From NCBI GenBank assembly GCA_005406025.1, contig BGZK01000088.1:742316-806315 (forward strand): a DNA stretch of 64,000 nt. The letters are read 5' to 3'. The notes beneath the pieces are model-generated. The model made no database searches and was not told the DNA's origin. It saw only the letters and a list, made by a program, of their open reading frames with translations. Origin of the DNA: Eumeta japonica. Its lineage: Eukaryota; Arthropoda; Insecta; Lepidoptera; Psychidae. Positions 1 through 13,767 of the stretch are shown piece after piece (position 1 is the first letter of the stretch; each line of letters begins with the position of its first letter). The translations under genes and the position numbers were made by a program.

Positions 1-1844
1 ATTAATATAAAACATTTTATTAGTAAGTCTTTATTTCATTCTGTCTGCGGTATGTGGGGAAGCATCAAAAACGTTATTCTTCTTATAAATTATATAAATA
101 CCCGTGAAATTAATAAATAATTAAAAGACAATGTCATTTAATTCTTTATTAATTTCAGCTGAAACTATTTTGTAAGCCTTGGAGGCGAGTGCGTATTTTC
201 ATGTAATAGTCGCCAAGTATAGATGTTATCTTCATAGCAGAAGGTTTTCAACTTAAGTCAATTTAAATCATTTGCTTCGTGGCTCAGGTGGCGTTTGCGT
301 CATTGAATTTTTACGTCGTTATCAGCTACTAAGCCTGCGTAGCAGGTTCAGGGTCTAAGGTTATGCAAAACCTTTGCCACCCTTTACAATGAGGTGACAA
401 AAATCTGACATAACCCTTAAGGATTTTTACCTTCGAGTGTGAATAGTTTAAGCCCTTCAAACACGGCCCGCTTTTGAAAATGCCATACGTTATAAGAACG
501 TGACTGACCATCTAAGTCACAGGGCCTCCTTTTAGTATTACAGTTTAATTGATTTCATAAACCATTAATTAATTATTTAAAAGTTATCTAGGTAGCATTA
601 ACAATTCTATCAAATTCTGTACCACACATACCCACAAGATTATACAAATATATTTTATATTTATTTCCGCGACCATACGAAAAATGTTCTTTTATTCTTT
701 GAGCTCCATAAAGCAACGACTTTTTAAACTCTAAAAACGTATATAGCTCAAGAAATTAGAAACATATGAAATCGGTTTATCTAGGCGGCTCCATCTTGAA
801 CTAATAGAAAGAACTGTCATGTATTATAGGTTAATACAATTACTATTTTTAAGCACTGATTAGATCACAGAACTTACTAAAGACCCTGGAAATTAACTTT
901 GTATCAAATTTACTTTTTTCGCTTTCTGAACACGTAAAACATACGTTTAAGACGGTACCAACGGTTCACGCATTGAGGAACTGCCTAATTAAGTGGGGCC
1001 ATGGTTAAGTATAAAATAAGCGGTCAGCGACTAAAACGAATGAAAAAGGTTACTCTGAAATTGATTACAAGATGGGGAGTTGTATGAAAGTAGCTGTTTT
1101 AAGTACAGGAATATTTTAAAGTTTATTTAAATAAATTGTCATTGTTCACGTGAAACAACTTTAGGCCCGACTTGAGAGGGACTAAATACTCTTTTTTTTT
1201 GGACAGAAATAAGCTCCAGTAAATTTTATTTCCCGTTTACGAAATTTCCGTATTTGTAATTTAAATTTCCTATTCGTGGCTGAAATATAAATATTGAAAT
1301 TAGAAGTAGCCAGTATTCGAGAATAGCAACTTTATGTGGTTCTTAATTTTATTTTATTTTATTTTATAATTATTATTTTATTTCTTATTCATAGTAATAT
1401 ACTCATTTCATTTCATTCATTCTCATAGTATTTATTAGTGATTGTTTTATTTACAACCGGCTGGTGGCTCCTGCCGGGTAGACACAGAAGGAATTGCTTC
1501 ATTTTTAACATTAAGCGATATCTATTTCAATCTTGATTCTAATCTCGGTCTGTGCTATTGAATTCTAACATGACTTATCGATTTCTAATTTAGCAGTAAA
1601 ATCTGACACAACGTCAAATAAAAAGTTTTACTTGAATCAAGCATGAAGTTACTAGCTAATATATATTTTTTTAACGTTAAATTGTCATCTATTCATGTAA
1701 GTCAATCTTTTGTCTGATATATGTTAAAGCATTTAAAACATACGAACAAAGCTTCAGCACGACTAAGCTCTTTCGGTACACGTAACTCTGAATAATACTT
1801 TCATTCAACGATGCACTTTCCATAAGAGGTGGTAATGCAACAGC

Positions 1845-1960
1845 CGACGGTTATATAACACGACGTCCTGCGCCGGCGCGTGTAGAAAGTCGGGCAACGA
1901 ACCCGGACAAGTCGGTCAGTGTCGGGCGGCTCTCTGTGAGCGTACGCATGTGATGGAGTC
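1845..1960 (+). promoter_or_regulatory. GC-rich patch with TATA-like motif
   Basis: A TTATATAAC motif near 1850 precedes about 80 bp of GC-rich sequence with several CpGs, in otherwise AT-rich DNA. This resembles an arthropod core promoter or a short 5' exon. No convincing ORF follows. The call rests on composition and one motif only and is speculative. Confidence 0.15.
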
Positions 1961-3244
1961 TTTAGATTTTCAATATGCTTAATGATAATAATTCAAACTT
2001 CAGTTTTCAAACTTCACTCTTCAAACTTCATGACATTCATGCTTTGAGATTGAGTAAATTGTAAGACTCAAAAGAGACTTTTTTAAACAACACGTTGTTT
2101 TTCTAAGTCGATTTAAGTCGTGTCCACGGAGGAACGGGGAATAGTTAATGAATCGCGGATGATTTTTTTAACGCCAGAAAGGAAATCCCTTAACAAGACA
2201 TAGTAAACGATTCCTCGTCACCATGAACGGATAATTAACGACTGATCAACAACGCATCCCTTTTCGATATTATGGTGACCCTATCGCAGGGCATACTCAA
2301 TTCTTCGTTATGACAGTTTAAGAATATTAGGCCCTAGCCGTCGCGCTGTTACACGACAGTCGATGGCCATTAAAAATCATGAGCACCGACGGTCTAACGT
2401 GACTTCCGAGGCACATAGCGAGCAGCTTAATTCGACTTTAGTGAAAAACTAATTAGTCTACTCACCGTGGTTTGATATCTATTACCTTCTGATTAGGAAT
2501 CAACCTATCTAAGTATGCTTTTGGCTACGCTACTACTACTCACTTAACAATTGATGATCACAATCAAGCTCTGTAAGCCAGGTAAAGCCAGATACTGAAA
2601 CCAACATTTAGTTTTGGTTACGAATTCACTTGTACTGTGCCTATTTTTGTCCGACCACGAAACAGTAAACAAAGGTCTATCTTTCAATAGTGTCTTTTGA
2701 TGTGACTGAATGCAAAAACATGAACTTTTATTATGCATATTTAATAAAAACGAAAAAGGATAATCCAATTTCGAGTTTGATTGTTATCACTGTTTGATCG
2801 GCCCTGCATGGTTACTTAATTTTCAGAAAAGGGTCAAGGCATTCATTTTATTTAGTTTCACTGTGTAACTTTAAAATATTTACTTCTTTAGAATCTATCA
2901 TTGCCATATTACTGGTAATTAAAATGGGACCAGTTCATATTCCGCGATGTGTTGCCAGGAAATATTCCATATCAGTTATTAATACGACTGTTGTATTTGT
3001 TTTTTGTTTTGTTATAGATGAAGGATAGAAAAATGAACTTGGAAAAGTGTCATAATAAAGTAATATAAAAAAATAAAAGGGTCGATTTGTTTATTGCTTG
3101 GCCATACCAGGTGTGCGTTAAAGACGAAATTTGGATTATACTGTTTAGGGCCGTATTTATTCATATGGCCGTTAGCGACCACGGGCGAATTAGAATCACG
3201 TATATAATTTGACTAGCGCATCATAATTACCCCCTTTCTGTCCG

Positions 3245-3435
3245 AAAGGAGAAACATCAATACTCGGTAGGAGGTGCTGTACAGCGACTTTTCTCTGGTC
3301 GGAAGCAGAGCGCCTAATGCGTACGCGCAGTAAGCGGCTGTCGGGTGCCGCCGGCCTAGAACTTGCCGCGGCGGCGCGCGCCATTACGTATGTATCTGGC
3401 ATTCGGAGCCTGCGCCGCGGATGGCTATAAAACTG
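3245..3435. promoter_or_regulatory. GC-rich patch, function unknown
   Basis: A run of about 190 bp is strikingly GC- and CpG-rich (CGCGGCGGCGCGCGCC near 3367), flanked by AT-rich DNA. A CTATAAAAC motif lies at its right edge near 3424. The overlapping minus-strand frame encodes a low-complexity Arg/Ala-rich peptide and is probably a by-product of composition. A promoter, enhancer or small non-coding exon are all possible. Confidence 0.15.
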
Positions 3436-6324
3436 ATGAATTAAATGCGTATATATTGCGGTTAAGTTAGTAGACATATTTGCATTGTCATACTTTTCGT
3501 GCATATATTATGTTTTTCTTTAATAAAGTGAATAAATATGTAATACTGTTTTCTGAATATTTAGAGTGTTAATTAACCATGCTAAAATGGAAAGCTATCT
3601 CTATTTTTAAATTGTTAGTTAAACCAAACCAAAGAAAGACTCCAGCATGTACTTTATTTTTTTTCAGCATTTCGTCAAACTTTAGATATGTTTTATGGTC
3701 ATTTCAAGAAAACAAAAAATATATGTTACAAGATAAATATACAGAGATCACTTAAATAAAAAGATTATCCGTGGTGAGTTCAACTACTTTGTAAAAAAAA
3801 ACTGTTCCAAATAGTTATTCTTTTCGTCGATTTGCCGCATATCTGCGGCTATCGCTAGTAATCTAATACATACTTTCCTTTTCATTTCAATCGATATAAA
3901 TTGATTCAATTACATCTAAATGAAATTGAAATGTTTCATATGAAATAGTATTTGTTAAAGTTGAAATATTCTTATAGATTTTCGCAAATAAGTAACAATA
4001 TAAACTTATTCATATTACGAATGCAAATAGCCTTTTAAATAAATGTCTAAACTTCAACTAATAAAACAAACAACTATGGAAATGTTTCAAATCATTCACG
4101 ATAATATATAATATAACAAATCACTTTCTAGTACACAGTTAAAACAAGATCAAGAAATTATCGTAATTTACAAACGATAATCTATATTCCAATTCAGAAT
4201 ACCAATGAAAATTGAGTTCGGCAACCAGGTTAACGCGAACCGCACCCATAAAATTACCGCTTAGAAAACTGCCTAATTGAAACGTAAAGAGTGAAATTTG
4301 TAGTCTGGTTTTTTTGCGCTTTTTCGTTTTTTTAAAAAAAAACCCGACTAGCAGCGACCTCTGTGAGCGAGATGCGGCATACAACTCGTGCTGCCATCTG
4401 TGTGAAACGGAAAAGGAAGGTAAAAAAAAAGGAAAGTGCCCCTACGCATCGGTTCGGCTGACTCGGGGCTACGTCGCTAGAGCGAGCTTTTTTTTGCTTT
4501 TATTTTGTTAGCGAACGCGAATAAGTGATCTTTTTTTTTGGTACAAAATGCACAGCGAAGTTGTTCATGGGGTTCTGGAGATTATGTTTTAAAAGAAGTG
4601 CAAAGTATAATTAGATGTTTTTTTAACGATGCTGTCATTATGTTATAAGCTTTTAACGTATATCCTGACCGAAAAAAGATTGTAATTGAGTTTTTACATG
4701 TCATTACCTCTGTATAATCTACAAAGCAGACTTAGTATGACTCACTAAAGAAGATTTTTTTCCATATTCCTTCCATAATGCATCCTTTCCATATTCCCTT
4801 TGATACTTTAAGTAGGCTCCAGGAAGCTAGTTCTATAGGGATATTCTTATCTAGGGCGTTATGACAGACCCTCACGAAACAATATTAAAAATAGTTATAT
4901 GAACTCGATTGGAACTTTGTGATTGTGATAAGTTAACCGAATAATAAAATGCTTTTGTCAAATAAATTGTGATAATTTATTTGTTAAAAAGGACTTTGGT
5001 AATTCATTATAATATTATACTTTCTTAGTAGTTCTTGGATAATCTACAATATACCATCACAAATTTATACACACACAATGTTGAAGGCATCAACTCAAAT
5101 TCTAGCTTTGATCGAGTCAAAGTTTAGGCTATACCAAGGAACCCTAAAACGAGTTTTAGACATAAAAAAGTCGCCTAACGACACGAGAGGTTCGCTAAGA
5201 AGTAAAATAAGACTCACCTTTCACTTTTCGCTTTGCATCCGATGTCGTCATCCTATGCAATTGGCCGTCATAATGTAATGCGCTTTAATAACTGTAAACA
5301 TGCATGTTTGTAAACACTGAGACTGATAATATATGAAAAACTAAGAACAGATAAATTGTGTCCGATTAACACATACTAGGTACTCAGAACGGATTTAATT
5401 ACACATATGTAAGTATTCTTTTAAAATCATACGTACAATCACTTGCTTAGGTCTAATCTTAAACTGATATAAGGGTAATATAATTCAAATAGAATCCTCC
5501 AAGAAAAATAATTATTTCAATGATTATTGTAGTCATAAAGTTCATTATTCGGTCAAGGGATGATGATGAAGAACAAATTACCCGGTTGTGATTATTTTTC
5601 ATTGCGGTTTAGATAGATACAAAGAAATAACAATGAATGTCTCCGATGAATTTAGTTTACCAAAAAAAAATACCATCGATGTCTTATTTAAGTATCGAAC
5701 TACATAATTTTGCTGCTGTTTACACGAAACTATTTTTCCACTTTTTGATTTAATATACATATTTATTTTAATACTTTACAAAAAAATATTTTACAATTAA
5801 TTTACAACTTATCAACCCATATCGCATTGAAGGTAGCAAAAGTAAGAGAGATTCTATAATCAAAAACGACAATGGCTACTAAACAAAGTTCTTCGGTGAG
5901 AAAAATGCTGATGTTACCTGAAATTACAGCTTGTTTTGGTTTTATAATACTTTATTTTTTTTTTTTGGTTACACATTTTTTTTAAATGTGCCATGACCTC
6001 TATGTTGTGTGAGCATCTTTGAGTTTATTAAGTAAAGCGCACGGAAGCGCACATAAGAATATAGTTTTTTTTTTATTATTTTATTTTCATTCGATTATAG
6101 AGTTTACCAGTTTATAGACTTAAGGGTTTATGAACCTACATTCGTCGAATGGCTTACAGAACTGTGTGCACAAAGCTTATGACAGTCATAAAACTGACTG
6201 AGCGTTATAGTCCCTTATTTAATAAAATCTACGTGTTCATAGACCTTATACAAAACCCAGAAACATACACAACATACATTCTTTACATCTTTCTTATATA
6301 TTAAATAATTCTTATGATTTTTTT

Positions 6325-6997
6325 GAAGTTATACTTCTTTTGGCACGTTTGGATGAGAGTGAATTTGTCAGCTGCGCGCGCACAAACGACATGATGAAGT
6401 TAGCCACAGAATAGAAATAATAAAAAAATATATTTTCAACACTGAATATAGTTACAATACTGAGTGTTCATACTATATAGTACATAGTACAGAGTGTTCA
6501 TGCTATATATTACATAGTACTTATATTCATAACCCAGTTCTTGCAAAATATAGTATTCATATGAATAATCAATTTTGAGTATTAATTTTCTATAATTATT
6601 ATTTTTTGTTCAATTTATTATATATATATATATATATATAAACATTATTTGTAAACTTTTAACATTGTGTTGTGAAAAATTGTGAAAATTTGAAGTGTTT
6701 TTAAATATTAGAGGTTAACCATGTAAGTATAATATATAGATATATTTCTAACGAACTTATTATTTTTCTAACAAATAATTGAATAATAAGTACACACACT
6801 CTTTTTTTTTAAATGTATTTGACTCATTCACATAATGAATAATGATTATATATTTGTACTGTATTGTTATATTGTTACGTTAATAAAACATTTTCAATTA
6901 AACAAAATCGTTTTGATTGATTTTAATATTTATTGTCGATTACTACTGCATTTGAGTTATTTTAAATATTATTCATACGCCAAAGAAGTATAACTTC
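6325..6997. mobile_element. MITE-like element, GAAGTTATACTTC ends, copy 1
   Basis: The left end reads GAAGTTATACTTCTTTTGGC and the right end carries the inverted form GCCAAAGAAGTATAACTTC, about 670 bp apart. Between them the DNA is extremely AT-rich, with a TA microsatellite near 6618-6640 and a tandemly doubled ~33-bp unit near 6460-6520. No coding sequence is present. A second copy with the same ends lies at 60821-61437. Both copies also share an ACGCGYGTACATAAGTACAC block just beyond the right end, so the true boundary may lie about 30 bp further out. The superfamily is not assigned. Confidence 0.6.
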
Positions 6998-8619
6998 TAA
7001 CGCGTGTACATAAGTACACACACTCTTTTTTTTTATTTTATTTTTCTATGTATAAGAAAAAAATAGAAATATATAAAAGAATTAGCGATCGACATAAATT
7101 CAATGCCAGAAATAAAATTAAACCTTGTTTATATGGTGGTCGACTTGCAGTGACAATTCATTTATAGTGTGTTCCTATCTTGAATAGGGTCCAGGTGTGT
7201 GTACAAAATTCACCCTTATCTACATTTCAAAGCAACATTAATCACTCAGTGAAAAAGGGTATTACACAATTTCCGTACATTTAGAAGACAAATGCCGCAT
7301 ATGTCCACGGACATACGCGACTAGACTTCTTATCAAGCAGTTTCAATCATAAATGGTTTTGCATTTGTTTTAGCCATGCATAATGAAATTAGAAAAGGGC
7401 TAATCTTAAAGTTTTGGCTCATTTTATCTTGAGAGAAAACTGCCTTCCGAACGAATGATAAAATAAATTCGTCAAAAAAATTATGTCGAGAATTGCAAAA
7501 TTTACATTTATAAAGGCTTCAATGCGTTAAATATCGTATTGCCTGATGGTATTTCACCTCGAATTATTAAATCTTTTATTTATATCCTGCTCTTATTGAA
7601 TCATACTGAAACAAAATAATTCTATACCGTTATTTTAAAAATGATGTATCTAAATTCAGACAATTCGTTCAAGCATTTTAAGCGTTAAGCATCTAAAATA
7701 CATCTAAATATCACGATATCTCTGCAGTGATTGTGATTTCACAATCATTATATCATTAATGGATTGTCTCCAATTAGTATTTTGGACAATAGCGGGGTTT
7801 TCCGATCTTATGAAAGAAAGGGAAGTCCTTTCTCAATTTACATGTAAAAGTAATGTGGTACATGAAATTTCAAATTGTAGGCCTATATGCATGCTATCCA
7901 ATTTCAGTAATTTCTTCGAATAGTTTTCCTATATCAATTTTTAATCACATTTTTATAATAATCATCTAAAGTCAAAAAAAGTATTCGATTTTACTTTAAA
8001 TCGTTTAACAGTCAAGCTTGAACAGGGCTTGTGCTATGAATTCGTAAATTGATGATTCATTTTTTATTGAGTACGTAACAATTAATTTGTCGTAGTAACG
8101 GAACCCTTAGTGCGGGAATTCAACTCGCACTTGACCGGGTTTTTTTCAACTCAATTGTAAATTTAAATATGTATCAAAATTCTCACAGTAGAAAGTGAGG
8201 AATTGTGTAATCGTTCAGTTTCAAGCGCATATTTCGTAAACGACTGTCTAAAATACCGATCGATCTAACGAGCTTTCGTGTCGAAAGCGATTCCGTGCTG
8301 TAGTATATAAATACACTTTTTAAATAGCAGTCGAAACGAAAACTTTTTACTCAGCTAATAGCATAGACCAAGCCACAGACATGTGATTGCGCGATTTCAG
8401 ATAAAGCATTCTATGATCTTTTGAGAGGTGTCTCGGATGAAAGTAGCATTGCGCGATGATTATTATAATGACAAACTGATATTTCGCTCGTTCACATCGA
8501 CATCCATGCTGCGGTTATGGACGACGTCGGGGTCTGCACTGTACCTTGGAATGTATTAGGGATTTAGGGTCGAGATCGCATGATAGTCAAACCCTATTAC
8601 TGTTTAGTTCGATATAAAA
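6998..8619. other. Non-coding region
   Basis: No gene is visible. The first ~35 bp repeat sequence also seen beside the second MITE copy. The remainder is AT-rich and unremarkable apart from a candidate core promoter near 8304. Confidence 0.45.
8304..8331 (+). promoter_or_regulatory. Candidate TATA/Inr core promoter
   Basis: TATATAAAT at 8304-8312 is followed about 25 bp later by GCAGTCG, which fits an arthropod initiator. The 100 bp upstream is GC-richer than average. No plausible first exon follows before the SINE at 8620, so if it is used it may drive a non-coding transcript or a short leader exon. Motif match only. Confidence 0.25.
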
Positions 8620-8985
8620 GCGATAGTGACTTGGTGGTTGAGAATGTTGCCTTCGAATCAGGGGTCCTGGTTTCGGTCGTGATCACAGGCGATGACTAGA
8701 TCAATGAGCTTAATAAAAACAAAATAAATCCATTATTTCCTACCTCAAAAAGTTTAATTGAGACAGAGTAAACCACTCATTTCGCACCTTCATGCATTAA
8801 GCCATCGGTCCAGGACATTATCATCGTACTGAGGACAACGGTTGTTGAAAACTCTCAAACCGATGTCAACTAGCGTCGAGGGCTTGGAGAGCGTGGAATT
8901 CATGCCATTCAAACTAAAATAAAAAGATTATCATAAGGCATATACCTCAGCAGTGGAGTTATATAACCTGATGCAGCGATAAATT
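8620..8985 (+). repeat. tRNA-derived SINE-like copy (degraded)
   Basis: The left part resembles a tRNA-related promoter region (GACTTGGTGGTTGAGA, then GTTGCCTTCGAA and a degraded B-box-like stretch). It continues into the core CATTAAGCCATCGGTCC, typical of lepidopteran SINEs, and ends near an AAAATAAAAAG tail. The same family occurs at 57163-57400, with tail fragments near 27950-28190. No coding potential. Confidence 0.6.
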
Positions 8986-10477
8986 AAATTGTTAGGTATT
9001 TCAATTTTCAGGTAATCAAAATTCAACAGTAAATTAAGACGTAAAAAGCAAACGATGCGGTACAGAAGTCTTCAAATGGTTATCACATACAGACAAGAGC
9101 AATATCCAAATGGCTTACTTAAAGAAGATAGGTTTTACATTCTGATTACCAGTCTTGAAATAGACATGACCATCCATATGACCTAGAGAAATAAACCGAT
9201 GAAGGCGTCGGTCGTAAATATAAAATTGAAAAGTGTTCTATAAATTATTTGTTTATATACTTTCGCCTATTTCCCAGAAGTACAGGCAGAAGATACAATT
9301 TTCCACATGGTTAGGCCCTTGGATATTTCCTTTGCTTAACAGTCATCCATCAATCTCTTCATGCAAGCTCGTCGGTTTCGTCTGATCAAAATTAGACCCT
9401 TTTTTTGATATGCCATCAATTTGGTCTGCATAGAATATTCTAGGACAACCATTGCTGACCTTTCCACCACATGCATCCGCTCTATTTTAATTTTGTTAGT
9501 CCACTTTTATTCTTCCATCCAAAAGTGTTCCCTTGTATTAATATGGACATAATCTTTTATACGGTTCTAAGACTATAATATGATACCAATATATTGAAGA
9601 GCCATATTATGAATACATTTTAGGAACACCCAGATCTAAATTTTAAATAACTTACGAAAGTTTGCACATTTGTTGAATTTGCGTCTGAGTGACATATATT
9701 TTACAAAATTGTAACAGTTTCAATTCATTTAACATTATCACTTAGAAATACACTATAGCTTTTATATTTAAATAAAAGGAAAGAATCAAAAACTCTATTT
9801 ATTGATTGTCTTGCCTATTAGATCGGATGACAATAGGTGTGTTTTGTTAGGTCAACAAAACACTCCTTGTAGATCCTTGCCTTGTCGTATCAGAAGAACG
9901 TAGTACCTTTGAAATCAGTGTACCCAACAAAATTTCAAACGACGACAATAGGAGTCGAGTAGCCAGTACGCTAAGACCGAAAACTATAGCCATGCTTCGC
10001 GACGACGTGCGTAGCCCGTTGTTGTTGGCGGCATATCGATGTTGGTATTTATTACTAACCGTTGGTTCGTCAAAACGCAACACGTAAAATCAGTTTTGGC
10101 GTCCGTTTACAAGTCTCGCGAGATGGCGCGACGTATGTAAGGTTGTAAGATCGACCTCGGTTACGATGAGCAAGTACTACAAATAGCGAATAACCGCTGT
10201 CTAATAGGCATAAACATGCGAAAGGCTACCTACGTCTCCGGTTCGTAGGCCGCGAAACGATCACCATGGTGGTTTTGTCGAAGATCGAAATAATCCAGGT
10301 AGCTTTCACCAAATGTTGAACAATACAAAAGTTTCCACTATTTATACAATAAACTACGTGTATACAAACCGAGTCACTTTGTTATTTTGACGTAAACTAG
10401 GAATTAATGAGATACAATAGCACCAATTTAATGATACTTACTCACCCACTACCCACCTTTTTTATGAGATAGAGTCA
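8986..10477. other. Non-coding region
   Basis: No supported gene. The interval 9840-10320 is less AT-rich and has several CpG-containing stretches. A 78-residue minus-strand frame there is not recognisable as any family. It could be a regulatory block or an old repeat. Confidence 0.4.
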
Positions 10478-10795
10478 TGCTGTGGCCAACTTAGCTATAG
10501 CACAAAATTGAGTCGATACGACCGGTATGATACCACACACTCACAGAATACAGACATGAAGTAGCAGCTTCCGTTATTGCGTTTCGTCCAGTGAGTAAGT
10601 ATACCGGTGGCCCACTCCCTTTTTCATTAGATATACCAATCATTCCTAAAAATTCCTTGGCCTACTCCCTTCCCCATCAGACATTCTTTTCTTTTCTAAA
10701 AGACTCGAGACTCTGGGATTGAAAGTACCTATGGGCGACGGTGACCACCTACTCGCTGGTAGCTCGTATGTTTATTTGGCTCTTTAAATGCTATA
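10478..10795 (+). repeat. Dispersed repeat family 2, copy 1
   Basis: This copy aligns by eye over its whole length with 58120-58480. Both start near a GGCCAACTTAGC-like block, pass through CACAGAATACAGA and AAGTAGCAG, then GGTGGCCCACTCC, and finish with GGTGACCACCTA and TCGTATGTTTATTTGGC. The terminal motif is widespread in lepidopteran genomes. No ORF. A 5' fragment of the same family lies near 15813-15890. Confidence 0.6.
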
Positions 10796-13634
10796 AAACG
10801 AATTTTCGCCACCTAAGCTTCAACTTGGCGGTACATGACTGATAACGTGACAGGACGTTGATTCACTAAACCGATCATACTTTAAATTAATCGTCACTAT
10901 CTACCTGTTGTACTATAGAGTAAAAATCCCATTTTGTACCATCTGTGAAAATTCAATTTCAGTAGTGATTTCGAACGAAGATGACTCAGAAAATACAATC
11001 CAACCAATACTAAAGTATTAACATAACAATTAATTCACAATTCAATTTCCGATAGTTATTTGTTATATGTGGTTGGGTTAGTATTCATGAGGTGCACGTT
11101 ATAGGGCCACTTAGGTTTATACTTCTGCTTTCATTTGTTATAATTTATCGTTTTATAATTTTGTAATTGACAATTAGTAGATATTTTTATTTTGAAGTTT
11201 TTTTAATATTCGCAATAATGACTAGTCCTATTTGTATAACTTCATTGGTACAAAACGTGAAGACTGTCTTAATTTTTACTCCTTCCTGCCTTCCATTTAA
11301 CTTTATCAACTTAAAACTTGGCACAATGGTCGTGACATTCTAATAAGACGAGATTTACTCAGCTGAGTTTACAACTTTACGTGTACAGAGTTCTTATGAT
11401 AAAATTCAGTTACCTTTCAATTTTAGATTTGTTGAGAGACATTCTGCGAGTTCAGTATTTTGCGCGTCAGTCGAAGGTGAGAACAAATCAAATAATGTAC
11501 ACAGTGTAATACAATCAACTGTTTTGAAAAGTTTGTGCAGCGATATAATAGCAAAATGAGTTGACTTTAACATCATGGTTACCTACCGATTTGAACATTT
11601 CAAAACGTGTGCCGATTGGCACACTGGTTGATTCGCTACGCGACCGATGATCAAATTGAATTAGATTTATCGACCAATAAGTTTCGCCGATCGACATTTG
11701 AATCTAAAAGCCTCATTGGATAAGATAATCAAGAAACCTCGATATCACGTGTTATTATGGGATCTGGACTTAATATGCAGTAATTATACCTATGTGAGAA
11801 TACTTAATTTGAGCCTTATACGCAAAGACAAAATAGATATTTTAAATTGTATTCACAAATGTACTTAACATCTTAGTACATAAATTTCGCAGGGCGGAAA
11901 TAAGAACTACGCAATGACAGCTACTTCTGTTCTTTAATCATTCATGTTCATAAAACTCATAAATCGAAATGAATACAAAAATGCTGGATTTTTTTTTAAT
12001 CGAATAGTTATTACTATATTTTTACTGAACTTCGAAATTTTTTTATTTATTGGAAACTTTCATATTTTTTTGTTCAACTTCCGAAATTCACAGCGACCAT
12101 GACACGCTAACTGAGGTAACCAAAATGTACAACCGATTAACATATAATTTAAAAAGGAAATTTCATAAATCGTACGATATAAATGTAGAGACCGTGAGGT
12201 ACGGTATAACCTAATACGAGACGTGTTCCTTTAATAACAAACATCGTAAAAAACCTAAACATTAATACCGCCGTCGCGAAACTTAAATTTTACCCATAAA
12301 TTGAAAATACAATGACGATTTGTTAATCAAAGGTCTTTCTTAATCTTAATCTTTCAATTCAGGATAACAATAATTATTAACAATAATATTATATAAGGTA
12401 AATACACCTGAGCGCCCGAAATCGCTACTTAAAAGGATATTTTTTCCTTGGAAAAAAAATAGCAAAACGGTAACTGAACGTAATCTACGTTGTAACAGTT
12501 GCTAATCTCGACTTCCTTAGGACACTGGTTTTCTGAAGGTCGCACTCAAATTCTCACACAAAATAAAGTCATTCAAAAGTTTAACGATGCCGGCAACATT
12601 TGTTTACTTGTTCACGCTCTTGTATGTTTTACCAATCTTACCTTACTTACAACAAAACCTCCACCTCCTTTGGAGGATACTTTAAGTTGTCGGCCCAGCA
12701 AAGGCTGTCGTCTCTGTAATCGCATCGCTAGCGTTCTTGTCACCAATTGCAACGCATTGGTGACAAACGATTGCTAACGCCGCGCCAGTGTGATGCATTT
12801 ACGGTTTTAAGTCTCTCAGTCTGAAATAAAAGAGATATAGCTAGTCACGTATTAACGGTTTGATAAAACCCGGCACACCGTCTCCTCTCCATGTGCCCTG
12901 TTTGAAGCTTCAGATAACTTACTATTGCTGAAAGAAAGCGCAAACAGTGTTTGATGTTTGAAAATATTCAGTGAATTGCTTAAAGGAAACATTATAAGAG
13001 GAAGTTTGTTTTTTTTTTAAAGAAGTTTGTAATTCTAATTACATTTCTTAATGTCGTGATATTGTAACTGTAAAAGTTATAACAATATTAAGACGTCTAC
13101 ATTTTATAAATTATTTCGTTTCATTGATGAAAAGTATTTCTCGTTTCCTCGATACTAGTGGCGGGTTCCGGAAAAGTAATCCATAATATTTGATGGTTTG
13201 CCCATAAATTATCTGTCAAATCTTACGGATTACGTCAACAAATTGCATATTATTTTCGTACCAATCCGCCATAAGACTTGTCTGTTGGTTCACGCAATAT
13301 AAATATTTTTAAGTTGAATACAACATATTTTAAACAAGCGTATGCTACTTGTCTCAAAACTTTTAATACTACGCACAGCAAATACGTTCTTGATTTCTTA
13401 CATCACGTCAATTGTATTAAATATTGTGCATTATACTTGTTGTCGTATTGCTGCACTTTGTAGTGCACTATTGTTATAACACTTCTTTCTCATCGGCGTC
13501 GCTGGTACAAACGTGGTAATGACAAAGATACCTTCAAAGCTTACTTTTAAAAGGAAAAAGACAGTTAATGCGAAAGTTAACTATACCTCTTAAATATCAT
13601 GTGATTAAAAACAATTTTTTGATTATGTTATAAA
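10796..13634. other. Non-coding region
   Basis: No gene recognised on either strand. AT-rich with poly-A and poly-T runs. One short inverted repeat (12737-12766, 11-bp perfect arms around an 8-nt loop) is present. A TCTGAAATAAAAGAGAT stretch near 12820 resembles the tail of the SINE family at 8620. Confidence 0.45.
12737..12766. repeat. Short perfect inverted repeat
   Basis: TTGTCACCAAT and its exact complement ATTGGTGACAA flank the 8-nt spacer TGCAACGC. One of several short foldbacks in the window. Function unknown. Confidence 0.6.
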
Positions 13635-13683
13635 GATGAACTGGAGCAGTTATCATAACTTGTCACAACTGCTCTAGTTCATC
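13635..13683. repeat. Hairpin-forming inverted repeat
   Basis: Arms of 17 nt (13635-13651 and 13667-13683) are complementary except at one position, and enclose a 15-nt loop. A second copy of TAGTTCATC follows directly, so the right arm is partly duplicated in tandem. It is shorter than a usual microRNA precursor and may be a local replication product. Confidence 0.5.
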
Positions 13684-13767
13684 TAGTTCATCTGAACACG
13701 TAATTTCCTATATATAAAACACTGGCCAGAACGTGTCGGACCTTGTTCATTGTAGCGTTCCGACGTC

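Larger units (their letters stand above)
1..6324. other. AT-rich non-coding region
   Basis: No open reading frame here has convincing coding character on either strand. The block is AT-rich with many homopolymer runs. Two GC-richer patches stand out, near 1845-1960 and 3245-3435, and are listed separately. I see no RNA gene and no clear repeat copy. It is probably intergenic, although an intron of a gene outside the window cannot be excluded. Confidence 0.5.

Noticed and set aside
3196..3504. 102-residue minus-strand ORF
   Set aside because: Its Arg/Ala-rich middle is explained by the CpG-rich patch. The remainder has no coding signature.
9847..10083. 78-residue minus-strand ORF with a hydrophobic stretch
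   Set aside because: No recognisable family, no promoter or splice support, and no neighbouring exons in frame.
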